Positions 53,852 to 64,000 of a DNA stretch of 64,000 nucleotides are shown here, in pieces (within the stretch, counting starts at the first letter, position 1; every line of letters starts with the position of its first letter). The notes under the pieces were generated by a model that saw only the letters and a list, made by a program, of their open reading frames with translations, was not told the origin of the DNA and made no database searches. The position numbers and the translations under genes are program-made. This DNA comes from Desmodesmus armatus (lineage: Eukaryota; Chlorophyta; Chlorophyceae; Sphaeropleales; Scenedesmaceae), in NCBI GenBank assembly GCA_007449985.2, contig VIIQ02000838.1:295850-359849 (forward strand), written 5' to 3'.

Positions 53852-56800
53852 GTCAGCCATCATGTCAGGCAACATGATGTGTGTACCCCAGGCAGCATCT
53901 CATGGATCAAACAACCTCGGCAGAGGCTGTCAAACACTGTTTGGGCAACTGCTCAGCCTGACTGTCAGCCAGTGGCAACTGCCAAGGGTGACGTGGCAAC
54001 TGCTGAGGCTGATGTGGACGCACACTGGTCTGATTGAGAGTCAGCGGCGTGATGGTTGCAATCCAAGTCAGGATTGTATGGACCACACATCTGCAGTCAG
54101 GTTGGGCAGTGCTTTCACAGTTCTTGATGTGAGCAGTACGCAGTGGGTATCACGCAGGCAGGACGATACGCAGTTGGCGCAAAGCAGCATTATTGTTGAA
54201 TGGGAGTTTGCCAGTGTATTGGCGGGGTGGTTCCAGTGACCACGTCCTAGGCGCACATGTGTTGGCAGCTGCAGGTAGGCTTGCATACCACGCAGGTGTT
54301 GGTGGTTTTTGTGACACTAAGTTTGCCTTGTGAATGTGATGAGGGGCCAGGGCTCCAGAAGCGGCAGTTTTGTTTTGTTGCGCACATTCGGATCGATGTC
54401 AGTGCGCTGGAGGTGCCCCAGTGTATCATTCGGTGTCAGCCCAGTGGCCTGTTGTGCCTTGTTTTGTATGTCGGTGCAGCAGTGCACTTTTTGTGCAAGT
54501 TCACCAATCTTGCGTGCTTTGTTTATGTCAAACGGGCTTCCCCCCGGCTGCAGCTTATATAGCCAGCGGCAGTGCAGTTGTGCATGGCGATGTTGTAGGT
54601 TCTGTCTATGGGCCACTTCTGCCGTGCTTGCAGCCTCCTTGGAAGTTTTTGCGACATTTACAAGCAGCACTACAGCTGGTTTGGTTGTGCATTGGCCAGG
54701 CAGGGTTACCAAGCATGCACACCCCTCACTGAGTCGGGGGTCGTGTTGTGCAGACTCTGCACAGTATGTTTCGTCATCACTAGCACCAAGCAGTTCGGTT
54801 GCATGGCTTTTCGGCACGTGCGGCATTTTCCCTGGTAAGGTCACCCTGTAGCAGCATCATTTTTTGACATCAGTTGCCGCTGCATGCTGGCTCAGACTTT
54901 GGGCTTTCTTTGGTTCGAGTCGGATCCAGATACGCTGCTGCTGTGCAGTCTGTTGCTGTTGCACCGTGGGTTTGATTTGGCACGGCCCACTCAGCTTGCC
55001 AAGCATGTTGAACATGCCACATACTGATTGCTCAGGCATGGGATGCAGGGTGCGGCAACTGTAGCAGGCGTTTCACAGCCTGTCTAGCACTGGTGTTTCA
55101 CCTTCAACCCTGGCATGCATGCACCATGTCAGCTTCTCCAGTGAAGGCGAGTTGGAAGGTAGGGCGAAGATAACCATTTCTAAACCCTACACCCTCATGC
55201 TTGGCAAAAGCGCCTCTCTAGGGCCGAAACCTCCAAAATATCCCAGATATTATAGATGCTCCAAGTAATGATCATCCACGTCATGATCTTTGCGCTGTCC
55301 AGACCAACACATCACAACTGTCTTCAGCCACGACACACACAGCTTCCAAACCCCGTTGAGAGGGCCAAGCAAAGACTCACACACATGAGCAGGGTGACAC
55401 TTCATTCCTGTACTATAGTGACTACAGGAGTGAGGTAGTACTTCAGAGCAGCCTACTGACCGTGTCAGTAGTAGTAGTGGGCCAGATAACACTAGCCGAG
55501 TAGGGGCTACTGACCATCAGTAGTGGCTACTGACCATCAGTATTAGTAGTGGGTCAGGTGACACTAGCCAAGAGAACTGCCTGCCTGCCTGCCTGCCCAA
55601 ACAACGCTGTTTGAACCGATGTGGCCCCTGCACTCTTGAAAGCCACTAGGCTCTTGACACGCAGTTCGGGCTCGGCACAACAGCACATAAACTGTAGAGA
55701 CTGCCACCGGAAAACAGCCTGCCATAACTGTGGAGGCCTGTCCCACAAGAGCCCGGCTAAAAGTAGGCATTGGTCCTCAAGAAAAGCACGTCCGACCCGG
55801 CCAACAGCATCGGGCAAGCAAGACAAGGCAACCATGAAACTCGTCTTGTGGCCATGCCACACGCTCCATGCCGCAATGCGGCCCAGACAGCATCAAAAAC
55901 AGCGCACCTGCATCCCAAACCAACACAGGCGTTGCCCACACGATGAAGCATGTCTGGGATGCTCCACACCCAACTGCAACCTAGGCAGACGGCGCAGCTG
56001 ATCGACAACTCAACACTGCACCACCAACGCTTTGCCTGTTGGTTGGCAAAGACCGAGACGACACTCCCGAGCTTGGGTCTCACAGGTGGTTCCAAAGCAG
56101 CCACTACACTGTACACAAGAAAAAGGGCGGTGTACTGCGTCCCGAGGTGCCACAACAACAAAACCTCAGATACACAAACATGCGAAACGCTACAAACCCC
56201 AAAACCCCAACCCTCAAGATGCAGGAGTTCAGTCCTTGTCCAGTGTGGGTCTCTGGACCCAAAACACCCCCCCCCCCAGCAGTTGCAGCATCCGACTGCT
56301 AGCTGACAACTGCTAGCTGACAACTGCCAACCGTCAACTGACAACCGTCACCCTTCAGTCAGTCAGCCCAACTTCACACGTTCGCACCTCACCCTTCCCT
56401 AGGCTCAACCCTCATCCAAAACATGCTCTTGCTGCTGTTCCCCAACCTTCTGAAGATTTGACTTCAGAATGCCACTGGACACAGCGTAACCCCAACCATA
56501 CAACATGGTGTGCACCGCTTCTCACTGTCGACACTTGCCAACATACTCACACTCAACTTGCAATTCAGACACACGCTTGAACAACATAGCATATCCACAA
56601 CAACAAACAGAACAGGGCTGAGACCGTCTAGTGTCTCTCACTGCCAGCCCCCCCCCTGCAGTGCGAGCTCCACCCCTGCAGGTGCGTGCTTCACTATGGC
56701 TTCAGCAACCTCGGGTTTTCTGCCCCAGGCCTACCACGCTTCAGTTGGTCAAACCCAGCCTGCAACACTGGCCGTGCGTAAAGCGGGCCTACGACACTGG

Positions 56801-56855
56801 CTGTGTGTCAAACTGGGCCTCGCTCGGATTGTCAGGTGTCAACACCAGGCGCCTC
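53852..56855. other. Three-kilobase spacer, no gene named
   Basis: Lies between the aminotransferase and thioredoxin-like stop codons. One minus-strand frame at about 54844-54317 (about 175 codons; NLQHRHAQLHCRWLYKLQPG) has fairly balanced composition and could be a small gene or an old element fragment, but no family is recognised. Another minus-strand stretch near 55690-55590 reads MCCCAEPELRVKSLVAFKSA. Near 55440-55560, AGTAGTAGTGGG and CTACTGACCATCAGTA direct repeats occur. A degenerate copy of the thioredoxin gene's 3' end lies at 56640-56720. Confidence 0.4.
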
Positions 56856-56945
56856 TTACTGCCAGTCCCCAAGCTCAACCCCTGCAGGTGCGTGCTTCAG
56901 TATGACCTCAGCAACCTTGTTTTTGTCCCGCGTGGCAAAGTTGTC
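56640..56945 (-). repeat. Partial copy of the thioredoxin-like gene's last exon
   Basis: ACCCCTGCAGGTGCGTGCTT followed by CAGTATGACCTCAGCAACCT (56878-56918, inside the last exon) recurs at about 56673-56711 as ACCCCTGCAGGTGCGTGCTT followed by CACTATGGCTTCAGCAACCT. The copy lies downstream of the stop codon and so is not translated with the gene. Confidence 0.8.
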
Positions 56946-58223
56946 GACCTCCTGCCCATCCTTGAAGAAGAGGAAGCGGGGTACACTCTGCAGGCACACA
57001 GACAAGACAGCATATGCAGCAACACGTATTGAGGTAATTTATACAAGCATGCTGCTTGCGCAAGAAACAGCAATAACCCCAGCCTCTAAACCATGCTCTC
57101 ACCGGCGACTGCTAGTAGAACATGCCTACATTGTCTCTCCCCCCTCCCCTTACAACAATGACAACAGGCAACCAAAATCGAAGCTTGGGTGAAGGCAGGC
57201 AAACAAACAAAATGCTTGCCACTCACCCGCACGTTGTACTTTTTGGCCAAGTCTGTCACCTCCTCCTCTTCATCATCATACACATTGTGCTTCAGGAACA
57301 CGATGGGAGGAGTGTCATCAGCCCCGTCACGGCTCTTGGCTGCAGCCTTGCACAGCTTCACAAACCTGCAAGGGGAGCATAGCACGACACAACGCAATGA
57401 AGCTGGTGAAGAGGCATCACGGACACATGCCAAGTCATGAGCGTCAAGCAACGTGCATTCTCAGCATCCAGCCATACGCACACAAACACGCCGATCGATC
57501 TTTGGCATTACCAGTCAAGGTTGTCAAGTGCATGACGTACAATCACCACCAACCGTCAAGACTATTATTGGATATATCTTACCCTCACATAAGTAAACAA
57601 TCACACTACAAACAACTACCAGCTACATCCTCACCCTGGCTGGATGAACTTGCAGGCGCCGCAGGCTGTCTTGTAGAAGTCCACCACTACCAATGCATCA
57701 GGACCAGCACTGCTCAACTCCGCTGACAGCTCATCAATTGTCAACACCTGCATACCGCAATTTAACAGGCAGCAACTTGGCTGACTGGCACACCCTTTCA
57801 CTATGTTGCACTGCAGTAACGAATAAGAGAGCCATGCTAGTTAGGAATCCGATTCGGCAATGTGTGAGACCCTTGCAACTAGGAAGGCACACGAGCCCCA
57901 AAACCTCAATGTTGTGCGTGATGTGGGAGCATGCACATGTCTGCCTGTGACACACACCTGGTGGACAAAATTCGCACAAAAGCCCCCTCTGCAGCAATGC
58001 AAGCCTCCACGATGCTGCTGTTGGAAAACCTTCACCCCCTCCCTAACAAACATGACTGTGACAATCTTCAATCCATATGACAATGTCCACCAGGATTGCA
58101 AGCATGTCTGTCCACTCTGTACCCTCTCCACCGCCCCCCCCCCCACACACACACCTAGGTGACAGGTTCATGGCAACAGCTGGATGCCCACACACCCTGC
58201 TTTGTGGAGTGTGTCACCCAGGT

Positions 58224-58254
<31 letters not shown>

Positions 58255-60352
58255 CTGCTGCCAGTAGTCACCACACCGTCACCCGGGGGGGGGGGGGGGG
58301 CTTGGATGTGGCACCGGCAATCGCACCAGAACCACCATGCCCCCCTCCCGTGATTGTGACATTGTCCATCTAGGACTGCATGCATGCACACCTGATCCTG
58401 CCCCCCCCCCCCTACAACACCACCACCACACCAACCACCACTCACCTGGGTGACACACTCCACAAAGCAGGGTGTGTCGGCATCCGGCTTCTCCCATGAA
58501 TCGCCCTGCTTCTGCTGCTGCTGCTGCTGCTGCTGCGGCCGCATGAGCTGTGAGGCACAGGCAGCAAGGAGAGGGAGGATGGCAAGTTGTGATAACAGAT
58601 GAGCAGACAATAATATTGGGGCACAGGCAGCAAGGAAAGGGAGGAGGGCACGGTCACACTTGTGTGATCAAAGTGTGGTGACAGCAACTGGAGCAGCCTG
58701 GTGAGGCAAGCAAGTGCGCTTGTTAGTCCTACATTGTGCCAGTAGCCTTGTTGTAAGACTTGGCCTAGCCTTTGTACCACAACACCATCCAAACTATACT
58801 TGGTCTGCTGCTGCTGTTGCTGCTGGGACTTGAGAGTACCACGACCCCTGCGGACTACCTCTCATCCCCCCCCCCCCCGCAACACACCACTACACAGCGC
58901 CCACGCCTGACGCTGCTGCTGCTGCTGCTGCGCTTGGGCGACCACCACTCTTCTGCTGTAATGCAAACCGCCTTCCCTTATCAAACAACACTGGGCACAC
59001 TGCATCCAACCTTCCTTGCGATGCATTCTGGCCGCTACCTCCAGCTCACTCCTGAGAGTCCCTGGCTGTCTCTTTCTAACAGGATGACTCTGCCCCCTCC
59101 TGCACCCTGCTGCTGCTGCTGCTGGCACTACCACCCTGTCTGCTGTTGGTCTCTCCTTCCCATCAATCCACGACAAAGTGCACCCTGAAGCACACCTTGC
59201 CACCCAAGTCAGTGAAATCTGGCATGCTTCCAACTCAGTCCCTGGCCTGCCCTCGTAACAGGCTGGCGATTGCACCTCCGGCACCCTGCACCCTGCTGAT
59301 GCTGCTGTGCTGGGGTCACGACCACCCTGTTTGCCGTTGATCCTGTCCCCCCCTCAGCATCAACCCACTAGAAACTGCACCCTGACCCACACCTCGCTAC
59401 CACACCTTGCTGACTGTATGCATTCTGGGCTGCTGGCCCCAGACTTACCCCTGAGAGTCCCTGGCCTGCCCTTTCCTACAGGCTAGTGTTGCCGCCTCCT
59501 GCACCCTGCTGCTGCTGCTGCTGCTGCTGTCCTGGGGTGACTACCACCCTGTCTGTTGTTGAACCCCCCTCTCCCCATCAATCCACTACGAAGTGCACCA
59601 TGACCCACACCTTGCCACCCAAGCCAATGCATTCTGGCATGCTTCCGAACTGTACCCTGACCCACAACTTGTCACCCCACTGTATCCTTTCTGGCATGCT
59701 GCCAACTCACCCCTGAGAGTCCCTGGCCTGCCCTTTCCAACAGGCTCACTTTGCCTGCTCCGGCACCCTGCCCTGCTGCTGCTGCTGTGCTGGGGTCACT
59801 ACCCCTCTGTCTGCTGTTGACCCTCCCCCTCCACCGACATCAACCATAACAAACTGCACCGTGACCCATCCAAGCCAATGTGTTCTGCCAACTTACCCCT
59901 GAGAGTCCCTGACCTGCCCTTTCCAACAGGCTGGTGTTGCCGCCTCCTGCACCCTGCTGCTGCTGCTGTGCTGGGGGTACTGGCAACCCCTTGTCACGTC
60001 TGTAGGCATCTAGGATGCCGTGCGACACCACAAGACACCTCTGCTGCTGCTGCTGCTGCTGAGTGCACCTGTGTGTGATGTATGATAACAGAAAAATGAC
60101 TATCAGTATAAACAGGCAGGGCAGGAGGTAAAGGTGATCACACCCGATGTTTACAAAATGGCAGCTGCTCGTCGGTTGCAGCAGGAGGCAATAGCCTTGC
60201 AGGTTGAACCATGCATGTGCTGAAGCTGGTAGCAGGAGGCACCTTGAAGCAGGTGCTGTCAAAATACCAGCACACACATACTGCCTACTCTCAGCACCAA
60301 CGCTGTCTGCTTCGACCCAGCAGTATGCACCCCCCAGCCTGGCAGTTGCCAT
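56856..60352 (-). CDS. Thioredoxin-like protein (ACHT-like), CGAC active site
   Basis: Thioredoxin-fold protein resembling plant atypical chloroplast thioredoxins. Exons placed: 60068-59897, 58547-58446, 57747-57635, 57365-57227, 56987-56856, all phase-matched. A first exon with ATG near 60352 (MATARLGGAYCWVEADS) is only a guess. The fold is seen in order: VLTIDELSAEL, VVVDFYKTACGACKFIQPG (redox CGAC, with Ala where classical thioredoxins have Trp), FVKLCKAAAKS, PIVFLKHNVYDDEEEEVTDL, KYNVRVSVPRFLFFKDGQEV (cis-Pro loop) and ATRDKNKVAEVILKHAP. Sequence before the fold is Gln-rich (MRPQQQQ) and includes SWEKPDADTPCFVECVTQ, a Trp/Cys segment comparable to that upstream of the fold in ACHT-type proteins. 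Plastid targeting is likely by analogy, but the transit peptide is not resolved. Introns hold multiple exon-fragment copies, one inverted. Confidence 0.8.
58160..58515. repeat. Inverted copy of a thioredoxin-gene exon
   Basis: ACACACCCTGCTTTGTGGAG followed by TGTGTCACCCAGGTG is read on the plus strand at about 58190-58226. The real exon carries the same text on the minus strand (58482-58443; DTPCFVECVTQ plus donor). The copies face each other across about 220 bases that contain runs of 10-16 G or C at 58229, 58285 and 58400. Similarity extends upstream to TTCATGG and GGATGCC. Confidence 0.92.
58565..58665. repeat. Short tandem intronic duplication (thioredoxin gene)
   Basis: GGCACAGGCAGCAAGGAGAG followed by GGAGGATGGCA (about 58555-58584) recurs as GGCACAGGCAGCAAGGAAAG followed by GGAGGAGGGCA (about 58619-58650). 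It lies just upstream (minus strand) of the exon at 58547. Confidence 0.75.
59050..59960 (-). repeat. Five copies of a thioredoxin-gene exon end (LLERAGQGLSG unit)
   Basis: The real exon end at about 59960-59897 reads GGNTSLLERAGQGLSG then GTAAGT. Related copies lie near 59800-59712, 59530-59447, 59310-59225 and 59115-59045. Each has CTG-tract-coded Gln/Ala, a version of CTGTTGGAAAGGGCAGG and GGACTCTCAGGGGT(A/G)AG. Spacer sequences between them are also shared (AAGTGCACC, CACACCTTGCCACCC, TTCTGGCATGCTTCC). Period is about 180-270 bases. Confidence 0.88.
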
Positions 60353-61543
60353 GGCGTAGTTTCGAGCAAATGACGGTTTGAACAGTAAACACCAACTGTA
60401 TTTAAGATGTGACAATAGCCCACAGTCATGCTGTCAGGCTTTGAAGCTGTGAACTTGCCTGGGGACAGAAGTGCAGCAAGGGCGGGGCCCTGAGCTGAGG
60501 AGACTGTGCATCGCTTTCAAACGGTTTGAATGTCCAGCAAGAAGAGCGAATAACAGCTGCTCAACTGCCACAGAAGGCTGTTCCGGAGGCCCGAAGCTTG
60601 GGCAACGAAACGAACTGCCTTCAGCGCCTTAGCACTGAGCTTGTCGAACAGCAGCCAATCGAGCTGCTAATGGTTGGTAACTTCGTAATCACATCAACGA
60701 GATGAAGCACGCATGTAGTCGTCTGCCTAGCAGTTGCAAACGGAACTGCAAACACTGACAGCTGACAGTCAGCATGCATGCCACTTGTGCGTCGTCATCA
60801 TGCATATTCTCACCCTCAAACCACGCTGCTTTGCACCTGCTGCAAGTATGCAGCCTCCAGCATCCGGCTACAGTATTGACTGTAGCCTTCAGTAGCTCTG
60901 CAAAATCAGCACAGTGCAGTGCGTCTTGCCCCATTTCGCATAGTCTTAGCAGTCGAATGACGGCACTGACGCACGTTGGATATAGCATGGGGTCCGAACC
61001 AGCTTCGGCCCTTTGCAGGAGGTTGGCCCATAGAATGTTGCACGAAGGGGGTCTTGACTCCACTAGGTACATGTAGCAAGTGTGATGGCAGACGTGTACC
61101 CCTGTGTACCTAAGGGCAGTGATTGCACCACTATAAACCTCTTGTGACGCTCTTCTAGAGTCAAAACCCCCTTGTTGCATGTACCGTAGTTCCACCCCCT
61201 CTCACTGAGTCAGTGACTGCAATCCAGCTGGGATTGCGAATGAAGACCAGAAACCAGCTCACATGTCTGAGGCAGCAATGCCTGCAACACCACCATTCCT
61301 GCACATCTTTCATACCACAACACATTTTGAAGCAAGGTCAAGTGTGCAGCTCAGCTGCACAAGCTGAATGCTGAAGGCAGTAGCCAGCCGCATCTGGTGC
61401 TGCTCCCCCCCCCCCCAATTGCAGCTGCACATATGACACCAACTGCAACACAAATTAGCTGAAAATGAAAGCAACATCGGCCACCAAGAGGGGGGGGGGG
61501 GGCTGGGGGGGGGGGGCAGTGACCCTCACACAGATACACACAC
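60353..61543. other. Spacer between thioredoxin-like and ENGase genes
   Basis: About 1.2 kb. A minus-strand frame at 61195-60689 (about 165 codons; SAVIRLLRLCEMGQDALHCA, WRLHTCSRCKAAWFEGENM) has balanced composition and could be a small unrecognised gene, but its first codon is GTG and the first ATG comes later. The missing first thioredoxin exon and the end of the ENGase gene may also lie here. A possible last ENGase exon near 61460-61350 could not be confirmed. A C-run at 61408 and G-runs at 61491 and 61505 are present. Confidence 0.35.
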
Positions 61544-61747
61544 CTTGCCCAACAGCCCCAACACATCCATACACCCCCCACTGTCACTCCCCGTATGGGA
61601 CCCCTCCACCCCCACAGCCACCCCCACCCCTGTAATGGTACTGCCAGCAGGCAGCTTCACCGTCCACGCCTGCTGCCGCCACTGCCAGCTGCCTACTACT
61701 GCTGGCAGAGGGGTACCCCAGGAGGGGGGTGACACCCCACCACCACC

Positions 61748-61778
<31 letters not shown>

Positions 61779-61806
61779 TTGGCATCCACTCCTGTCTCAC
61801 CAGCAG

Positions 61807-61840
<34 letters not shown>

Positions 61841-62152
61841 GTTTGATGTTGGGGGTTGCAGCAGCTGCACCATGCAAGCTCCCATCATCCGTCCCCTTGC
61901 TGCTGCTGCTGCTGAAGTCATGTCTGCTGCTGCTGCTGGGGTGTCAACCAGGGCAGCAGCATCGGCAGGTACCAGCACCAGCTCAAGCCCTGAACCCTCA
62001 CCAGATGCTGACAGCACAGGACCTCCCCTCAGCACACTGCTGCTGCTGCTGCTAGTGACGGCAGTGCTGCTGCTGCTGCTGGTGGTGTTGGAAAGAGAGG
62101 CAGGCAGGTACAGCAGCCGCTCTCTTTGCGCCTTGCCCAGGCCTGGTGAGGC

Positions 62153-62187
<35 letters not shown>

Positions 62188-62618
62188 GTACTTCTGCCAT
62201 GATCCAAAGAGTAGGTGGTGGGCTGGCCACATTTGCCCCCGCCACACCCCCTGCTGCTGCTGGTGCTGGTGTCACTTCTGCTGCTGCTACTGCTGCTGGT
62301 GTCACTTCTACTGCTGAGCTGGGACCACAGCTGCTGCTGCTGCTTGCAGCCTGAGCTGCCGCCTGTTGTTTGCTGCCTGGTGCTGCATACACACAGCTCA
62401 AGCGAACAGCAGCAGCAGCTGGGATGGGGACGTGTGCGCTGAACAGTTGCAGCAACGCAAACTGCTGCCCTCCACTGCTGCTGCTGCTGCTGCTGCTGGT
62501 GACGCCGGCTGCAGCAGCATTGGGCAAGGTCACCAAAGGACAGCAGCAAGCAGTCTGACTGCTGCTGCTGCTGCTGCTGCTGCTGCCGGCAGTACAATCA
62601 GGATCCACCACGTCCACT

Positions 62619-62663
<45 letters not shown>

Positions 62664-63245
62664 GGGAGTGTATACAGTGCAAGGCATGCTGCTCCATCAA
62701 AGGCAGTACAGGCAGACACCACACCATTCACTGGACCTGTCACCACCTGACGCACAAAAACACATTGTGGGCAGGGCAAACTTTGTTGAACATACAGCAC
62801 CTGGGTCACACAAGGGCGCTGTGCGATGTAGTGCGTTTGCAGCACAGTACAAGACAGCTGTTGGCAACATAATACTGGGCAGGGAACAAGCAGCTGCAGT
62901 GGCACATCCTCAACCCACGGAAGGTACTACACAACAATATCTACATCCAAGCGCAGTTCACGAATCAAGTCGCCCATGCATCCCTGACCCCAAGCAACCG
63001 TGGTGTCTGGTTTCACCATATGTTTTGGTTTGCTATTCTTAAAAACACTCAACAAATCATTTTGTAATTGATGACAAATCAATTCAGTCAGATTTACTGT
63101 GCTCCCTGGAGGCCTTACCTGCTGGGTAACAGGGTCTCTCAAACAAGGAAGCACATCCGTCTCACACAAATTGTACCAACAGCCACTGCCCACAGCACCA
63201 ACATCACCACTGCTGCTGTCCCTGTCAGCAGTACCAGCAGTACCA

Positions 63246-63293
<48 letters not shown>

Positions 63294-63459
63294 GAGTTGT
63301 GTGTGTCTGGTGCCCCTGCCTTGAACACTGCCCAACCTGCCCCTGGGTTGAAGGTTGAGATGAATGGCAGTTGGGTGATCACGGGGGGCTGTGACCCCAA
63401 CTTTTTTGTACCTGTGATGGGGACCGGGGGGGGGGGGGGGAATGGTATGTGATTGGGAC

Positions 63460-63490
<31 letters not shown>

Positions 63491-64000
63491 ATGTAGTCAG
63501 CGTAGCAGGCGTGTTCCTGAGTGCGTGAGGGTTGGGGTGTGGGCGTGATTGGGGACAAAGGGGGTTTCAGAGCGATAACGGACCCTGCCTTGAACATTGC
63601 CCAGCCTGCTCCTGAAGGTGGAGGTGAATGGGTGCTGAGAGACCCTGGGTGGCTGTGACCCCAACTCCTCTTCACCTGTGTTACATGAAGGGGGGCAATG
63701 GTGGGGGGGGGGGAGGAAATGTGGTCACAGGAGTACACGTGTTTGTGGATGCGCGCGGGGGGGGGGGGGGGTGTCAAGCTTAGACCCCTGCCTTGGACAC
63801 TGCCCCTGCCCGCCTGCCCCAGGGTTGAAAGTGGAGCTGAATGGAAGCTGTGTGATCACTGGGTGGCTTTGAACCCAACTGTCCTGCACCTGTGATACAA
63901 GAGGGAGGGGGGGGGGGCGCAGGAGAGGCAGAGGATGGGAGCAGTGGTCACTCTGGTGCCTCATTACATGCGGAGTGTGATGAGGGACGGGCCCCCCCAC
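61544..64000 (-). CDS. GH85 endo-beta-N-acetylglucosaminidase (ENGase), partial
   Basis: C-terminal half of a GH85 ENGase, which cleaves the chitobiose core of N-glycans, usually in the cytosol. Exons seen: 63411-63119 and 62746-61544, joined in phase. Family features after the TIM barrel: LPFISTFNPGAGWAVFKAG (the N/PF-TxFN-GxG segment), WYNLCETDVLPCL, SACTAFDGAACLAL (the xxAFDGGxCL motif), FALLQLFSAHVPI, and a late beta-sandwich strand, AWTVKLPAGSTITGVGVAV. The catalytic Asn/Glu region would be encoded beyond position 64000, so activity cannot be judged. Long Ala, Ser, Gly and Gln runs interrupt the second exon and enlarge loops between conserved strands. The 3' end is not settled: the GTGTGT donor at 61543 implies at least one more short exon. 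Extra copies of the 63411 exon start lie upstream in the intron. Confidence 0.75.
63340..63910 (-). repeat. Three copies of an ENGase exon start
   Basis: The real exon (FNPGAGWAVFKAG, 63411-63310) has relatives at about 63690-63570 (GAGWAMFKAGSV) and about 63900-63780 (VITQLPFSSTFNPGAGG). All share a CACAGGT acceptor region, GTTGGGGTCACAGCC or variants, and CCTTGAACA/CCTTGGACA. The two upstream copies are interrupted and lead into G/C-runs. Confidence 0.85.
63425..63490. repeat. Long poly-G tracts
   Basis: G-runs of about 14 (63427-63440) and about 30 bases (63462-63490) in an ENGase intron. Further runs of ten or more lie at 63706, 63758 and 63909. Such tracts could form G-quadruplexes and are also prone to assembly error, so their lengths are uncertain. 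Confidence 0.8.

Noticed and set aside
61545..62354. Plus-strand Leu/Ala/Thr-rich 269-codon frame
   Set aside because: Shadow of the ENGase exon's Ser/Ala runs; ENGase motifs are on the minus strand.

Overview
This window reads as nuclear DNA of a green alga, most likely a chlorophycean (Volvocales-type) species. The evidence is plant-type gene content (DET1, a plant-like SDF2, an EDR2_C/DUF1336 protein, a BLUS1/OSR1-like STE20 kinase, a plant-style aspartate aminotransferase, an ACHT-like thioredoxin, GH9 and GH85 glycosidases), many short exons with GTGAG...CAG introns, long CAG/CTG-coded Gln, Ala and Ser runs, and an interstitial plant-type telomere motif (CCCTAAA). No prokaryotic operon, rRNA, tRNA or CRISPR array was seen. 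The species cannot be fixed from sequence alone.

Layout from left to right. 277-5748 (-) DET1. 6199-8146 (-) SDF2-like ER protein with a KDEL end, divergent from 8563-15444 (+) EDR2_C-domain protein, whose introns hold a foldback, exon-fragment copies and a MITE-like element. 17490-20856 (+) STE20/OSR1-like kinase. 23874-27645 (-) secreted GH9 endoglucanase, divergent from 27995-34187 (+) AT-hook/coiled-coil protein with about 13 copies of one exon border. 34504-36037 (+) WW-domain membrane protein, convergent with 36815-39905 (-) leucine-rich F-box-like protein. 39906-45936 contains no gene I can name. 45937-47729 (-) Met-rich low-complexity protein, divergent from 48545-53851 (+) aspartate aminotransferase. 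56856-60352 (-) thioredoxin-like protein. 61544-64000 (-) GH85 ENGase, cut by the window edge.

Exon borders were placed by hand from GT/AG sites, reading phase and family similarity. Most junctions agree in phase; exceptions are stated in the entries. The 5' ends of the kinase, thioredoxin, EDR2_C and F-box genes are uncertain.

The genes do not form one pathway. What unites the window is structural: in at least eight of the ten genes that I could model, introns carry extra, usually degenerate copies of pieces of the neighbouring exon, often with the splice acceptor or donor still attached. Copies range from one (GH9, kinase) to about thirteen (AT-hook gene), and one (thioredoxin gene) is inverted. 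Long poly-G/poly-C tracts and near-perfect hairpins lie in the same introns. This recurrent partial exon duplication is the main observation worth pursuing.
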